Assembly (NCBI GenBank): GCA_036675425.1
Contig: JAKFFB010000188.1
Coordinates: 7,943-71,942 of the forward strand
DNA: 64,000 bases
Source of the DNA: SCTD01 sp036675425
Lineage (GTDB): Bacteria > Actinomycetota > Actinomycetes > Mycobacteriales > SCTD01
Direction: 5' to 3'
A program made the translations under genes and the position numbers. Shown in pieces: positions 33,475-42,419 of this stretch (position 1 is the first letter of the stretch; the number at the start of each line of letters is the position of its first letter). The notes beneath the pieces were generated by a model that was not told the origin of the DNA, did not search any database, and worked only from the letters and a program-made list of their open reading frames with translations.

Positions 33475-34488
33475 GTGCGCGACCTGGCCCGGCTTCCGAA
33501 GGCGCACCTGCACCTGCACCTGGCCGGAGCGATGCGCCCCGCGACGCTGCTGGAGCTGGCCGCCGAGCAGGGCCGCCGGCTGCCCCCCGAGCTGACCGAC
33601 CCGGCCGGGACGCGGCTCGACGTCACGGCGCGGCGGGGCTGGTCGCGGTTCCAGCGGTTGTACGACGCAGCTCGCGACGTGGTCGCCGGTCCGGACGAGG
33701 TGCGCCGGCTGGTGCGGGAGATCGCCGAGGACGAGCGGGCGGCCGGGTCCGGCTGGGTCGAGGTGCAGGTGGACCCGTCGTCGTACGCCGCCCGGCTCGG
33801 CGGGCTGCAGGCGACGGTGGAGCTGGTGCTGGACGCCATGCGCACGGCCGAGGCGGAGACCGGCGTCGGGATGGCGCTGGTGGTCGCCGCCAACCGGACC
33901 CGCCACCCCGGCGACGCCGAGACGCTGGCCCGGTTGGCGAAGCGGTTCGCGGGGAGGGGCGTCGTCGGCTTCGGGCTGTCCAACGACGAGACCAAGGGGC
34001 GGCCGGAGGAGTTCGCCAAGGCGTTCCGGATCGCCCGGGACGCCGGGCTGCTGTCGGTGCCGCACGCGGGGGAGCTGCGCGGCATCCGCTCGGTGATCGG
34101 CGCGGTCGAGTCGCTCGGCGCGCACCGGCTCGGTCACGGGGTGCGCTCGGTCGAGGACCCGGTGACGGTCCGGCTGCTCGCCGAGCGGCAGGTCGTGCTC
34201 GAGGTGTGCCCGGCGTCCAACGTCGCGCTCGGGGTCGCGGGGGCGCTCGAGCTGGTGCCGGTGCGCGAGCTGCGGGCGGCCGGGGTGCCGGTGGCGCTGG
34301 GGGCCGACGACCCGCTGCTGTTCCGGTCGGGGCTGCTCGAGCAGTACGCCGCGGTCCGCTCCGAGCAGGCGCTCGACGACGCCGCGATGGCCGGCCTCGC
34401 GGAGGACGCCGTCCGGGGGAGCGCCGCGCCCGCGGGGGTGAAGGACCGGCTGCTGGCCGGCATCCGGGACTGGCTCGCGTCGGACTGA
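33475..34488 (+). CDS. add: Adenosine deaminase
   Basis: 337-residue zinc hydrolase of the adenosine/AMP deaminase family, converting adenosine to inosine in purine salvage. Metal and catalytic motifs in order: KAHLHLHLAGAMRP (HxH), VGFGLSNDE, SVPHAGELRG (H and catalytic E), HRLGHGVRS and ALGADDPLLF (DDP). The usual E after the first HLHL motif is A here (LAGAMRP instead of LEGS), and GADDP replaces S/TDDP; thus another nucleoside or adenine-type substrate is possible. GTG at 33475 chosen as the start nearest the first strand. Hairpin family copy 3 follows 10 bp after the stop. Confidence 0.87.
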   Translation: MRDLARLPKAHLHLHLAGAMRPATLLELAAEQGRRLPPELTDPAGTRLDVTARRGWSRFQRLYDAARDVVAGPDEVRRLVREIAEDERAAGSGWVEVQVDPSSYAARLGGLQATVELVLDAMRTAEAETGVGMALVVAANRTRHPGDAETLARLAKRFAGRGVVGFGLSNDETKGRPEEFAKAFRIARDAGLLSVPHAGELRGIRSVIGAVESLGAHRLGHGVRSVEDPVTVRLLAERQVVLEVCPASNVALGVAGALELVPVRELRAAGVPVALGADDPLLFRSGLLEQYAAVRSEQALDDAAMAGLAEDAVRGSAAPAGVKDRLLAGIRDWLASD

Positions 34489-34498
34489 CCTTCGTACG

Positions 34499-34561
34499 CA
34501 CTACCCCGCTCGAACCGCGGCCGCCGCACGCTCACGGGCCCGCGGTTCGAGCGGGGTAGTG
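34499..34561. repeat. Dispersed hairpin family, copy 3
   Basis: Perfect 22-bp arms (34499-34520 and 34540-34561), identical to those of copy 2, around a different 19-nt loop. It starts 10 bp after the adenosine deaminase stop. Confidence 0.92.
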
Positions 34562-34681
34562 AAGAAGATGCGTGAAGTGCTGGTCACGGGGCGTGAACAG
34601 TGGCACCATGGGCATCACACGTCACACGAGAATCCTGACGAGGCCGCTGGGGAAGGCGCACCTCGACCACCAGGAGGCACC

Positions 34682-35167
34682 GTGTCCGCCGGCGTGCTGT
34701 ACGTCCACTCGTGTCCGCCTGCGCTCTGCCCCCACGTCGAGTGGGCGGTGACCGCAGAGCTCGGCGCGCGTGCCCGCATGGAGTGGTCCGATCAGCCGTC
34801 CGCTCCCGGGCAGCTGCGCGCCGAGATCAACTGGCGCGGTCGCCCCGGCACCGCAGGCCGGCTCGCCGCCGCCCTCAAGGGCTGGTCCGTCCTCCGCTAC
34901 GAGGTCACCGAGGAGGCGAGTCCCGGCGTCGACGGGGAGCGGTACGCCGTGACGCCCACGCTCGGCGTCTTCCGCGCCTCCATGAGCGCCAACGGCGACA
35001 TCATGGTCGGGGAGGACCGGCTGCGCGCGCTGCTCGCGACGGCCAGCGGCCCGCAGCTGAGCCAGGGCATCGACATGCTGCTCGGCAGCGCCTGGGACGC
35101 CGAGCTGGAGGCGTTCCGCGAGGCGGGCGAGGGCGCGCCCGTCACCTGGCTGCACCAGGTCGTCTGA
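34682..35167 (+). CDS. DUF3145 family protein
   Basis: 161-residue cytosolic protein of an actinobacterial family of unknown function. Characteristic opening AGVLYVHSCPPALCPHVEWA, then MEWSDQPSAPGQLRAEINW and a C-terminal block GIDMLLGSAWDAELEAFRE ending in VTWLHQVV. Length equals that of the family. The GTG at 34682 is fixed by AGGAGG at 34672-34677; the open frame upstream overlaps the hairpin repeat and is not coding. The two conserved Cys (SCPPALCP) may bind metal. Confidence 0.9.
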   Translation: MSAGVLYVHSCPPALCPHVEWAVTAELGARARMEWSDQPSAPGQLRAEINWRGRPGTAGRLAAALKGWSVLRYEVTEEASPGVDGERYAVTPTLGVFRASMSANGDIMVGEDRLRALLATASGPQLSQGIDMLLGSAWDAELEAFREAGEGAPVTWLHQVV

Positions 35168-35245
35168 TCCGAGGCGGTTGTCCGGGCGTGCGCGGGGGAC
35201 GGAGAGGTCTGACGTCCGACCCCTGACACCTGGGAGACACCGCAG

Positions 35246-36034
35246 ATGCTCGTCCTGGCACAAGACTCCGGCTTCGAGGCCGGCTTCGACAAGGCCCTTG
35301 AAGAGGCCGCTCAGATCCTGCCGAAGATCGGCTACTTCCTGCTGATCCTCGTCGTGGGCTTCATCCTCGCGAAGCTCGTCGAGAAGATCATCACCAAGGT
35401 GCTGCAGAAGGTGGGCTTCGACCGGCTCGTCGAGCGCGGCGGCGTGAAGCAGGCCATGAGCAAGAGCAAGATGGACGCGGCCGCCGTCCTGGCCAAGATC
35501 GTCTACTACTTCATCCTGCTCGGCGTGCTGTCGCTGGCGTTCTCGGTCTTCGGGGCCGACAACCCGATCAGCCAGTTCATCGACCGGATCGTGGCGTTCC
35601 TGCCGCACCTGTTCGTCGCGATCGTCGCGCTGATCATCGCCGCCGCCATCGCTGCCGCGGTCAAGGAGATCCTCGGCAACCTGCTGGGCGGCCTGTCCTT
35701 CGGCAACGCCCTGGCGAACATCGCCTCGCTGTTCATCATCGGCCTGGGCATCTTCTTCGCCCTCGGCGAGCTCGGCGTCGCGACCGTGATCGTCGGCCCG
35801 CTGTTCATCGCGATCCTCGCGCTGATCGTGGTCCCGCCGATCATCGCCTTCGGCGTCGGCGGCATCGAGCCGGCCCGCGACGCGATCCGCGACCTGCAGG
35901 CCAAGGGCAGGGAGAAGGCGCAGGAGGCCAAGCAGGAGCTCTCCTCCGACGACACCGTCGAGGCGCCCGCCACCGCGGCCCGCCGCACCCGCACGGCCAC
36001 CACGACGGCCCGCCGTCGCCGTCCGACCGCCTAG
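35246..36034 (+). CDS. Mechanosensitive-channel-like membrane protein with basic tail
   Basis: 262 residues with five hydrophobic stretches (about 28-48, 85-105, 115-138, 155-172, 178-205), including the repeat GYFLLILVVGFILAKLVEKI that characterises the TM-helix repeat proteins related to MscS/CmpX. A Gly-rich amphipathic segment (EILGNLLGGLSFGNALANI) is like the pore-lining TM3 of MscS. After residue 215 the chain is charged and ends in Ala/Thr/Arg repeats (TAARRTRTATTTARRRRP), which may touch nucleic acid or acidic lipids. Probably an osmotic or signalling channel. ATG start. Confidence 0.85.
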   Translation: MLVLAQDSGFEAGFDKALEEAAQILPKIGYFLLILVVGFILAKLVEKIITKVLQKVGFDRLVERGGVKQAMSKSKMDAAAVLAKIVYYFILLGVLSLAFSVFGADNPISQFIDRIVAFLPHLFVAIVALIIAAAIAAAVKEILGNLLGGLSFGNALANIASLFIIGLGIFFALGELGVATVIVGPLFIAILALIVVPPIIAFGVGGIEPARDAIRDLQAKGREKAQEAKQELSSDDTVEAPATAARRTRTATTTARRRRPTA

Positions 36035-36117
36035 GTCGTATGACCGCCGCGCCCGGGAGCCGCACCGCTCCCGGGCGCCGCGGCGTACGGCAGACGCGTC
36101 TCGGGCAGGCTGATCCC

Positions 36118-36813
36118 GTGAGGGTCGACCAGCAGCAGCACGTCGCGGCCGAGCGGGCCGGCGCCCGGCTCGCCCTGGGGCTGCTCGGGGCGCTGGTCGT
36201 CGTCGTCGCGACGGTCCCGCTCGCGGTGCTCATCCGCGCCGACAACCCCGGCCTGGTCGAGGCCGACCTGGAGGTCTCCCGGGCCGCCCAGGAGGCCACC
36301 GCGGCGAACGACCTGCTGCTCGCCGTCGCGCGGGCCGTCACGCTGCTGGGCGAGCCGGTGCTGCTCACGATCGCCGCGGCGCTGCTGGTCGCCGTGCTCT
36401 ACCGGAAGGGCCACCGCCGGCTGGCCGCCTTCGTGCTGGTCGCCCGGGTCGGGGCGATGCTGCTGAGCACCGGCCTCAAGCTCGCCGTCGACCGGACCCG
36501 CCCGGTCTTCGACGAGCCGATCGCGACCGCCCTCGGCGCCTCCTTCCCGAGCGGCCACGCCCTCGGCTCGGCTGCCTTCTACGCCTCCCTCGCCGTGCTG
36601 CTGCTGCCCCGACGAGCCCCCCTGGTCGTCGCCGTCCTCATCGCGGCCGCCGTCGCCGCCAGCCGGGTGCTGCTCGGCGTGCACTTCCCGAGCGACGTGA
36701 CGGCCGGCTTCGTGATCGGTTGTGGATGGGTGGCCCTGTGCACCGCTGTCTTCGCCGTCTGGCGGCGCGAGGAGGGCGCGCGCGGGGACGTCGCGCACGA
36801 GGGCATCGAGTGA
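36118..36813 (+). CDS. PAP2 family phosphatase
   Basis: 231-residue integral membrane phosphatase. The three PAP2 motifs are intact: KLAVDRTRP (K...RP), SFPSGHALGS (PSGH) and SRVLLGVHFPSDV (SR..LG.H...D). About six membrane helices. Family members remove phosphate from phosphatidate or undecaprenyl pyrophosphate at the outer face. GTG at 36118 is the closest start to the first helix; the upstream part of the frame is Pro/Gly/Arg-rich. Its stop overlaps the start of the PHP gene (GTGA). Confidence 0.9.
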   Translation: MRVDQQQHVAAERAGARLALGLLGALVVVVATVPLAVLIRADNPGLVEADLEVSRAAQEATAANDLLLAVARAVTLLGEPVLLTIAAALLVAVLYRKGHRRLAAFVLVARVGAMLLSTGLKLAVDRTRPVFDEPIATALGASFPSGHALGSAAFYASLAVLLLPRRAPLVVAVLIAAAVAASRVLLGVHFPSDVTAGFVIGCGWVALCTAVFAVWRREEGARGDVAHEGIE

Positions 36814-37850
36814 GCCGCGACCCCGCCGGCGACCTGCGCAGCATCGCCTTCTGCCTGGAGCGCGCGCTCGAGCCGTCCTACCGGGTGAAGGCCTTCCGCA
36901 CCGCCGCTGCCACGGTCGACGCCACCGACGCGGAGGACCTCCGCCACCGCGCCCAGCACGGCACCCTCACCGAGCTCAAGGGCATCGGCAAGGTCACCGC
37001 CACCGTGATCACCGAGTCGCTCGCCGGCGAGGAGCCGGTCTACCTCCGCCGCGTGCAGACCCTCGGCGACACCCCCGTCAGCGAGGGCGCCGCAGCGCTG
37101 CGCAAGGTGCTCAGGGGCGACCTGCACACCCACTCCGACTGGTCGGACGGCGGCTCGCCGATCGAGGAGATGGCCCTGGCCGCGAAGGCCATCGGCCACG
37201 ACTACGTGGTGCTCACCGACCACTCGCCGCGGTTGACCGTCGCCAACGGGCTCAGCCCGGAGCGGCTGCGGAAGCAGCTCGACGTAGTCGCGGAGATCAA
37301 CGAGCGGCTGCATCCGTTCCGGATCCTCACCGGCATCGAGTGCGACATCCTCGAGGACGGCTCCCTCGACCAGGAGCCGGAGCTGCTGGCCAGCCTCGAC
37401 GTCGTCGTCGCGAGCGTCCACTCCAAGCTGCGCATGCCGGCCGACGAGATGACCCCGCGGATGGTCGCCGCGATCAGCAACCCGCACACCGACGTGCTCG
37501 GCCACTGCACCGGCCGCTACGTCGCCGGGCACGGCCGCGGGGGCAAGGGCCGGCCGGAGAGCGAGTTCGACGCCGAGATCGTCTTCGCGGCGTGCGCGCA
37601 GTTCGACGTGGCGGTCGAGGTGAACAGCCGCCCCGAGCGGCAGGACCCGCCCAAGCGGCTGCTCCGCCTCGCCGTGGAGGCCGGCTGCACGGTCGCCATC
37701 GACACCGACGCGCACGCGCCGGGTCAGCTCGACTGGCAGCACCTGGGCTGCGAGCGGGCCTACCTGTGCGGGGTGACCCCCGACCGCGTCGTCAACGCCT
37801 GGGGCGCCGACGAGCTGCTCAGCTGGACGGGTCGCGCTGGGCGGGGATGA
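36810..37850 (+). CDS. PHP-domain phosphoesterase with N-terminal helix-hairpin-helix (PolX-like, no polymerase)
   Basis: 346 residues. Residues 10-70 resemble the first domain of family X polymerases (YRVKAFRTAAATV) with a helix-hairpin-helix ELKGIGKVTATVI. The PHP domain follows: GDLHTHSDWSDGG (metal ligands), VLTDHSPRL, LTGIECDILEDGS, VVVASVHSKL, VLGHCTGRY, and IDTDAHAPGQLDW near the end. The polymerase palm and fingers of PolX are missing, so a DNA 3'-phosphatase or exonuclease role in repair is likely. GTG start overlaps the PAP2 stop; the end overlaps the convergent gene by 32 bp. Confidence 0.9.
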   Translation: MSRDPAGDLRSIAFCLERALEPSYRVKAFRTAAATVDATDAEDLRHRAQHGTLTELKGIGKVTATVITESLAGEEPVYLRRVQTLGDTPVSEGAAALRKVLRGDLHTHSDWSDGGSPIEEMALAAKAIGHDYVVLTDHSPRLTVANGLSPERLRKQLDVVAEINERLHPFRILTGIECDILEDGSLDQEPELLASLDVVVASVHSKLRMPADEMTPRMVAAISNPHTDVLGHCTGRYVAGHGRGGKGRPESEFDAEIVFAACAQFDVAVEVNSRPERQDPPKRLLRLAVEAGCTVAIDTDAHAPGQLDWQHLGCERAYLCGVTPDRVVNAWGADELLSWTGRAGRG

Positions 37851-38652
37851 GGGCCAGCACCGGGTCGGCCAGCACCTCCGTGCAGGCGTCCGGGACGGCA
37901 TCGGCGACGAGCAGCGCGCAGGCCGCGTCCAGGCACAGCTCGAGCACCCGCTGGCCGTCGCGGTCCTGCATCGGGCTGGTACGGCACGTCGGGCAGGGGC
38001 GCAGCAGCCCCTCGGTGCCGGTGCGCCGGACGAGCGACCACACCCGGCGGCGGCTCGTGAGCACCGCGGCGTGGAACGCGGTCTCCGCGGCTGAGACCCG
38101 GTCCGCCTCGGCGACGAAGGACCGGTCGACCAGCGCCTCGAACAGCGCCTGGCCGTCGGCGTCGTGGCAGCGGGCTGACAGCTTCGGCAGGGTCGACAGC
38201 AGCGCCTTCACCGCATCCGCTCGCGGGCCGAGGTCCGGCTCGTCGACGGTGGGCGCCGCGAAGACGGAGCGCCAGGGGCGCAGCAGCGAGGTGTGCTCGG
38301 CCTTGGTCAGAGCAGGGCGGGCGTACGCCGCGGCGATCGCGTCGCGCACCGCCTTGAGGGCGCGGATCGTCACGGCCGAGTCGACGACGACGTAGTCGGC
38401 CTCGCCCACGATGTCGTCGGCGAACAGCGCGCCGAGCGCGTCGAACGCCGCCAGCACCTCGACCACGAGCGGGCTCTCGGGGGACAGCGCCCGATCGCGG
38501 GCCTCGGACAGGGCGGGGCTGTTGACCCACGCGTCGGCCAGCGCGACGACGTGGTCGTCGTTGATGTGGGCGAGCTGGGCGAGCACGCCGAGGACCTCGG
38601 CGAGGTTCGGGTGCTCCTCGAGCCGGCGCACCGTGGCCGCTTGCCTGCCCAT
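37819..38652 (-). CDS. Hypothetical protein
   Basis: 277-residue, mostly helical cytosolic protein. Early part: LAEVLGVLAQLAHINDDHVVALADAWVN (in pieces). A possible zinc site near the C-terminus: RPCPTCRTSP with a later CLDAAC. No family is recognised. ATG start. Its 3' end overlaps the PHP gene by 32 bp on the opposite strand, a relation that is only tolerated because both ends are weakly constrained. Confidence 0.78.
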   Translation of the reverse strand: MGRQAATVRRLEEHPNLAEVLGVLAQLAHINDDHVVALADAWVNSPALSEARDRALSPESPLVVEVLAAFDALGALFADDIVGEADYVVVDSAVTIRALKAVRDAIAAAYARPALTKAEHTSLLRPWRSVFAAPTVDEPDLGPRADAVKALLSTLPKLSARCHDADGQALFEALVDRSFVAEADRVSAAETAFHAAVLTSRRRVWSLVRRTGTEGLLRPCPTCRTSPMQDRDGQRVLELCLDAACALLVADAVPDACTEVLADPVLALIPAQRDPSS

Positions 38653-38773
38653 GTGTCGCGCTCCCGTCGCCGATCCCCTTCAGGAGTGTGCGGCACCTCG
38701 GGGCACGAACTGGAGCGCAGACACGCGGAAGCACCCCGGAATCGTCCGAACGGGCCACTCCGGAGTGGTCACG

Positions 38774-39181
38774 TCAGAAGCGGTGCGTCTCCGCTACGCC
38801 GCCGGCCACCGCGATCCACAGCTCCTGCAGATTCCCGAAGGACGCGCCCGACGGGAGTCCCCGCAGGGAGCCCAGGATGGCGTCCGGCGCGGAGTTCTCC
38901 GTCGCGACCGCGACCAGCTGCTCAGCGGTCGCCGGCCAGATCCGGCCGAGGTAGCCGGCGAGCTCGCTGCGCCGCTCCAGGTCCTGCGCCGTCATGCCCT
39001 CCGGCACGCCGCCGGTGAGGGTGGCGTTCGGCGCGCGGTCGACGTCGGGCTGGTCCTCGCCGGACGGCTCGGGGGAGTTCCAGTCCTCCCGGTTGTCCCG
39101 CCCGGCACGGACGAGGCCGGAGACCTCGGCGTCCATCGCGTCGTCCATCCGGGCGCTGTGCTTGTCGCTTCCTCGTTCCAT
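38774..39181 (-). CDS. DUF2795 domain protein
   Basis: 135 residues. The N-terminal half has the family sequence MERGSDKHSARMDDAM...LVRAG, then EPSGEDQPDVDRAP. The DUF2795 core begins at MTAQDLERRSELAGYLGRIWPATAEQLVAVA, and the last 30 residues (PDAILGSLRGLPSGASFGNL) complete the helical bundle. Function unknown; widespread and often single-copy in actinobacteria. ATG start. A short 29-bp space separates its start from the aceE stop on the same strand, so it may be co-transcribed with aceE. Confidence 0.9.
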   Translation of the reverse strand: MERGSDKHSARMDDAMDAEVSGLVRAGRDNREDWNSPEPSGEDQPDVDRAPNATLTGGVPEGMTAQDLERRSELAGYLGRIWPATAEQLVAVATENSAPDAILGSLRGLPSGASFGNLQELWIAVAGGVAETHRF

Positions 39182-39210
39182 GGAGCCACCGGTACCCGGA
39201 CGAACCCGGA

Positions 39211-41937
39211 CTACTCCGACCCGCCCTCGGTCGTGTCCTTGTCGGGCGACAGGTGCACGGTCCGCAGGTCGTACTTCTCGATCGCGCGGGCCGGCGCGTC
39301 AGCCGCGGTCTCGCCCCGCCGCGCCAGCTCCACGAGCACTGCCACCGCGATCGACTCGGGGTCGATGTGGAAGTGCCGGCGCAGGGACGCCCGGGTGTCC
39401 GACCGGCCGAAGCCGTCGGTGCCGAGGGAGGTCCAGTCACCCGGCACCCAGCGGCTGATGCCGTCCGGGACCGCGCGCATGAAGTCGCTGACCGCGACGA
39501 CCGGTCCGGTGGTCGCCATGAGCGCCTGCGTGATGAAGGGGGTGCGCGGCGCGTCCGGGTGCAGCAGGTTGTGCTGCTCGCACTCGACCGCGTCACGGCG
39601 CAGCTCGTTCCAGGACGTGACGCTCCAGACGTCGGCGGCGACGCCCCAGTCCTCGCGCAGCAGCCGCTGCGCGTCCTGCGCGAGGCGCACCGTGATGCCG
39701 CTCGCGAGCACCTGCGCGCGAGGCCCCTCGCCCTCGGCGGGGGAGCAGCGGTAGAGCCCGCGCAGCACGCACTCGCGCAGCCGCGGCACGTCCGGAAGAA
39801 CCGGCTGCGGGTAGGGCTCGTTGTAGACGGTGAGGTAGTAGAAGACGTCCTCGGCAGCCTCGCCGTACATCCGGCGCAGGCCCTCCTCGACGATGAACGC
39901 GACCTCGTAGGAGAACGCCGGGTCGTAGGCGACGCACGCCGGGTTGGTCGACGCCAGGAGCAGGCTGTGCCCGTCCTGGTGCTGCAGGCCCTCGCCGTTC
40001 AGCGTCGTGCGGCCGGCCGTCGCGCCGAGCAGGAAGCCGCGGCCGAGCTGGTCGGCGAACGCCCAGATCTGGTCGGCGGTGCGCTGGAAGCCGAACATCG
40101 AGTAGAAGACGTAGACCGGGATCATCGGCTCGCCGTGGGTGGCGTACGACGAGCCTGCCGCGATGACCGACGCCATCGAGCCGGCCTCGGTGATGCCCTC
40201 GTGCAGGATCTGCCCCTGCTGGCTCTCCTTGTAGGACAGCAGGAGCTCGCGGTCGACGGCGTCGTACGTCTGGCCGAACGGCGAGTAGATCTTGGCGCTG
40301 GGGAACATCGCGTCGATGCCGAAGGTGCGCGCCTCGTCCGGGATGATCGGCACGATCCGCGCACCGATGTGCTTGTCCTTGACCAGGTCCTTGAGCAGCC
40401 GGACGAACGCCATGGTCGTCGCCACGGCCTGCTTGCCCGAGCCCTTCTTCAGCTCGTCGTACATCTCCGGTCCGGGCAGCTGCAGTGCCTTCGCGCGCAC
40501 CACCCGGCGCGGGATCGAGCCGCCGAGCTCGGCCCGGCGCGCCTTCATGTACTGCACCTCGTCGGAGTCCTCGCCGGGGTGGAAGTACGGCGGGAGGTCG
40601 CCCTCGAGCGCGCTGTCCGGGATCTCGAGGTAGAGCCGGTCGCGCAGCGCCTTGAGGTCGGCCTTGGTGAGCTTCTTCATCTGGTGCGTGGCGTTGCGCC
40701 CCTCGAAGCCCTCGCCGAGGGTCCAGCCCTTGATGGTGTGCGCCAGGATCACCGTCGGCTGGCCGACGTGCTTGGTCGCGGAGTCGAACGCGGCGTAGAC
40801 CTTGCGGTAGTCGTGGCCGCCGCGCGGCAGACCGCGGATCTGGTCGTCCGTGAGGTGCTCGACCATCTGCAGCAGCCGCGGGTCGGAGCCGAAGAAGTTC
40901 TGCCGGGTGTAGGCGCCGCTCTCGACGGAGTAGGTCTGGAACTGCCCGTCCGGGGTGGTGTTCATCGCGTTGACGAGCAGGCCGTCGACGTCCTTGGCGA
41001 TGAGGTCGTCCCACTGGCGGCCCCACACGACCTTGATGACGTTCCAGCCGGCGCCGCGGAAGTAGGACTCGAGCTCCTGCATGATCTTGCCGTTGCCGCG
41101 GACCGGTCCGTCGAGGCGCTGCAGGTTGCAGTTCACGACGAAGACGAGGTTGTCGAGCTCCTCGCGCGCGGCGACGCCGATCGCGCCGAGCGACTCCGGC
41201 TCGTCCATCTCGCCGTCACCGGTGAAGCACCAGACGCGGCTCTGCGAGGTGTCCTTGATCCCGCGGTCGTGCAGGTAGCGGTTGAAGCGCGCCTGGTAGA
41301 TCGCGGCGATCGGGCCGAGGCCCATCGAGACCGTCGGGAACTCCCAGAAGTCCGGCATCAGCCGCGGGTGCGGGTAGCTCGGCAGGCTCTCGCGACGCGA
41401 CTCCTGCCGGAACCCGTCGAGGTGCTCCTGGGTCAGCCGTCCCTCGAGGAACGCGCGGGCGTAGATGCCGGGGGAGGCGTGTCCCTGGAAGTAGATCTGG
41501 TCGCCGCTGCCGTCCGGACCGTCCTTGCCGCGGAAGAAGTGGTTGAAGCCCACCTCGTAGAGGCTGGCGGCGCTCGCGTAGGTCGCGATGTGCCCGCCGA
41601 CGCCGATCTCCGGCCGGTTCGCGCGGCTGACGGTGATGGCCGCGTTCCACCGGATGTAGGCGCGGATGCGCCGCTCGAGGTGCTCGTCACCGGGGAACTC
41701 CGGCTCGCGCTCCGGCGGGATCGTGTTGATGAAGTCAGTGCTGCGCAGGGCCGGCACCCCGACGGCCTTCTCGCGCGCCCGCTCCAGCAGCTTCAGCATG
41801 AGGAAGCGGGCCCGCCCGCGGCCGGCGTTGTCGAGCACGGCGTCGAGCGAGTCGATCCACTCGGCGGTCTCCGCCGGATCGACGTCCGGCAGCTGGGTGG
41901 GCAGGCCGTCGCTGATGACGCTGAACCGCTCGGTCAC
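39211..41937 (-). CDS. aceE: Pyruvate dehydrogenase E1, homodimeric type
   Basis: 908-residue thiamin-diphosphate enzyme that decarboxylates pyruvate and passes the acetyl group to the E2 lipoyl domain, linking glycolysis to the TCA cycle. The ThDP motif is intact: GDGEMDEPESLGAIGVAAREELDNLVFVVNCN (GDG...NN-type, in pieces). Other E1 blocks: GHIATYASAASLYEVGFNHF, YFQGHASPGIYARAFLEGRL and GRTTLNGEGLQHQDGHS. Length is typical for AceE. GTG at 41937 chosen because the family N-terminus (ISDGLPTQLPDVDPAETAEW) follows; the in-frame extension upstream lies antisense to yjbQ. Confidence 0.95.
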   Translation of the reverse strand: MTERFSVISDGLPTQLPDVDPAETAEWIDSLDAVLDNAGRGRARFLMLKLLERAREKAVGVPALRSTDFINTIPPEREPEFPGDEHLERRIRAYIRWNAAITVSRANRPEIGVGGHIATYASAASLYEVGFNHFFRGKDGPDGSGDQIYFQGHASPGIYARAFLEGRLTQEHLDGFRQESRRESLPSYPHPRLMPDFWEFPTVSMGLGPIAAIYQARFNRYLHDRGIKDTSQSRVWCFTGDGEMDEPESLGAIGVAAREELDNLVFVVNCNLQRLDGPVRGNGKIMQELESYFRGAGWNVIKVVWGRQWDDLIAKDVDGLLVNAMNTTPDGQFQTYSVESGAYTRQNFFGSDPRLLQMVEHLTDDQIRGLPRGGHDYRKVYAAFDSATKHVGQPTVILAHTIKGWTLGEGFEGRNATHQMKKLTKADLKALRDRLYLEIPDSALEGDLPPYFHPGEDSDEVQYMKARRAELGGSIPRRVVRAKALQLPGPEMYDELKKGSGKQAVATTMAFVRLLKDLVKDKHIGARIVPIIPDEARTFGIDAMFPSAKIYSPFGQTYDAVDRELLLSYKESQQGQILHEGITEAGSMASVIAAGSSYATHGEPMIPVYVFYSMFGFQRTADQIWAFADQLGRGFLLGATAGRTTLNGEGLQHQDGHSLLLASTNPACVAYDPAFSYEVAFIVEEGLRRMYGEAAEDVFYYLTVYNEPYPQPVLPDVPRLRECVLRGLYRCSPAEGEGPRAQVLASGITVRLAQDAQRLLREDWGVAADVWSVTSWNELRRDAVECEQHNLLHPDAPRTPFITQALMATTGPVVAVSDFMRAVPDGISRWVPGDWTSLGTDGFGRSDTRASLRRHFHIDPESIAVAVLVELARRGETAADAPARAIEKYDLRTVHLSPDKDTTEGGSE

Positions 41938-42007
41938 GCTTCTCCCGGGGTCGACGGAGTGGGGCCTGCACCCATCCTGCCCCCTACCGCTGGGTAACCC
42001 TCTGCGC

Positions 42008-42415
42008 ATGGACACGACGGTGCTGACGGTGCGGACGGGCGATCGCGAGGCGGTGCACGACCTGACACGCGAGTGCGACGAGTTCGTACGAGGACGCGGC
42101 TCCGGCCTGCTGCACGTCTTCGTGCCGCACGCCACCGCGGGGGTGGCGGTCCTCGAGCTCGGCGCCGGGTCGGACGACGACCTGCTCGCGGCGCTGCGCG
42201 ACCTGCTGCCCGCCGACGACCGGTGGCGGCACCGGCACGGCTCGCCCGGGCACGGCCGCTCGCACGTGCTGCCCGCGCTCGTGCCGCCCTACGCGACGGT
42301 GCCGGTGCTCGACGGCGGGCTCGCGCTCGGGACCTGGCAGAGCATCGCGCTGGTCGACCTCAACCTCGACAACGAGACGCGCTCCGTACGCCTGTCGTTC
42401 CTGGGCTCGGCGTGA
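42008..42415 (+). CDS. YjbQ family (UPF0047) protein
   Basis: 135-residue protein of the YjbQ/UPF0047 family, reported to have weak thiamin-phosphate synthase activity. Conserved pieces: GLLHVFVPHATAGVAVLE (HATA), DDRWRHRHGSPGHGRSHVLPALV (HRHxxxxxGxxHxxA) and LGTWQSIALVDLNLDNETRSV (GTWQ...D...). The His cluster suggests a metal site. ATG start. Divergent from aceE (70 bp between starts), an enzyme that needs thiamin diphosphate. A perfect 22-bp hairpin begins 5 bp after its stop. Confidence 0.9.
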   Translation: MDTTVLTVRTGDREAVHDLTRECDEFVRGRGSGLLHVFVPHATAGVAVLELGAGSDDDLLAALRDLLPADDRWRHRHGSPGHGRSHVLPALVPPYATVPVLDGGLALGTWQSIALVDLNLDNETRSVRLSFLGSA

Positions 42416-42419
42416 GCAG

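Noticed and set aside
34559..34681. Upstream start for the DUF3145 gene
   Set aside because: Begins within the hairpin repeat and lacks the family sequence; AGGAGG before the GTG at 34682 decides.
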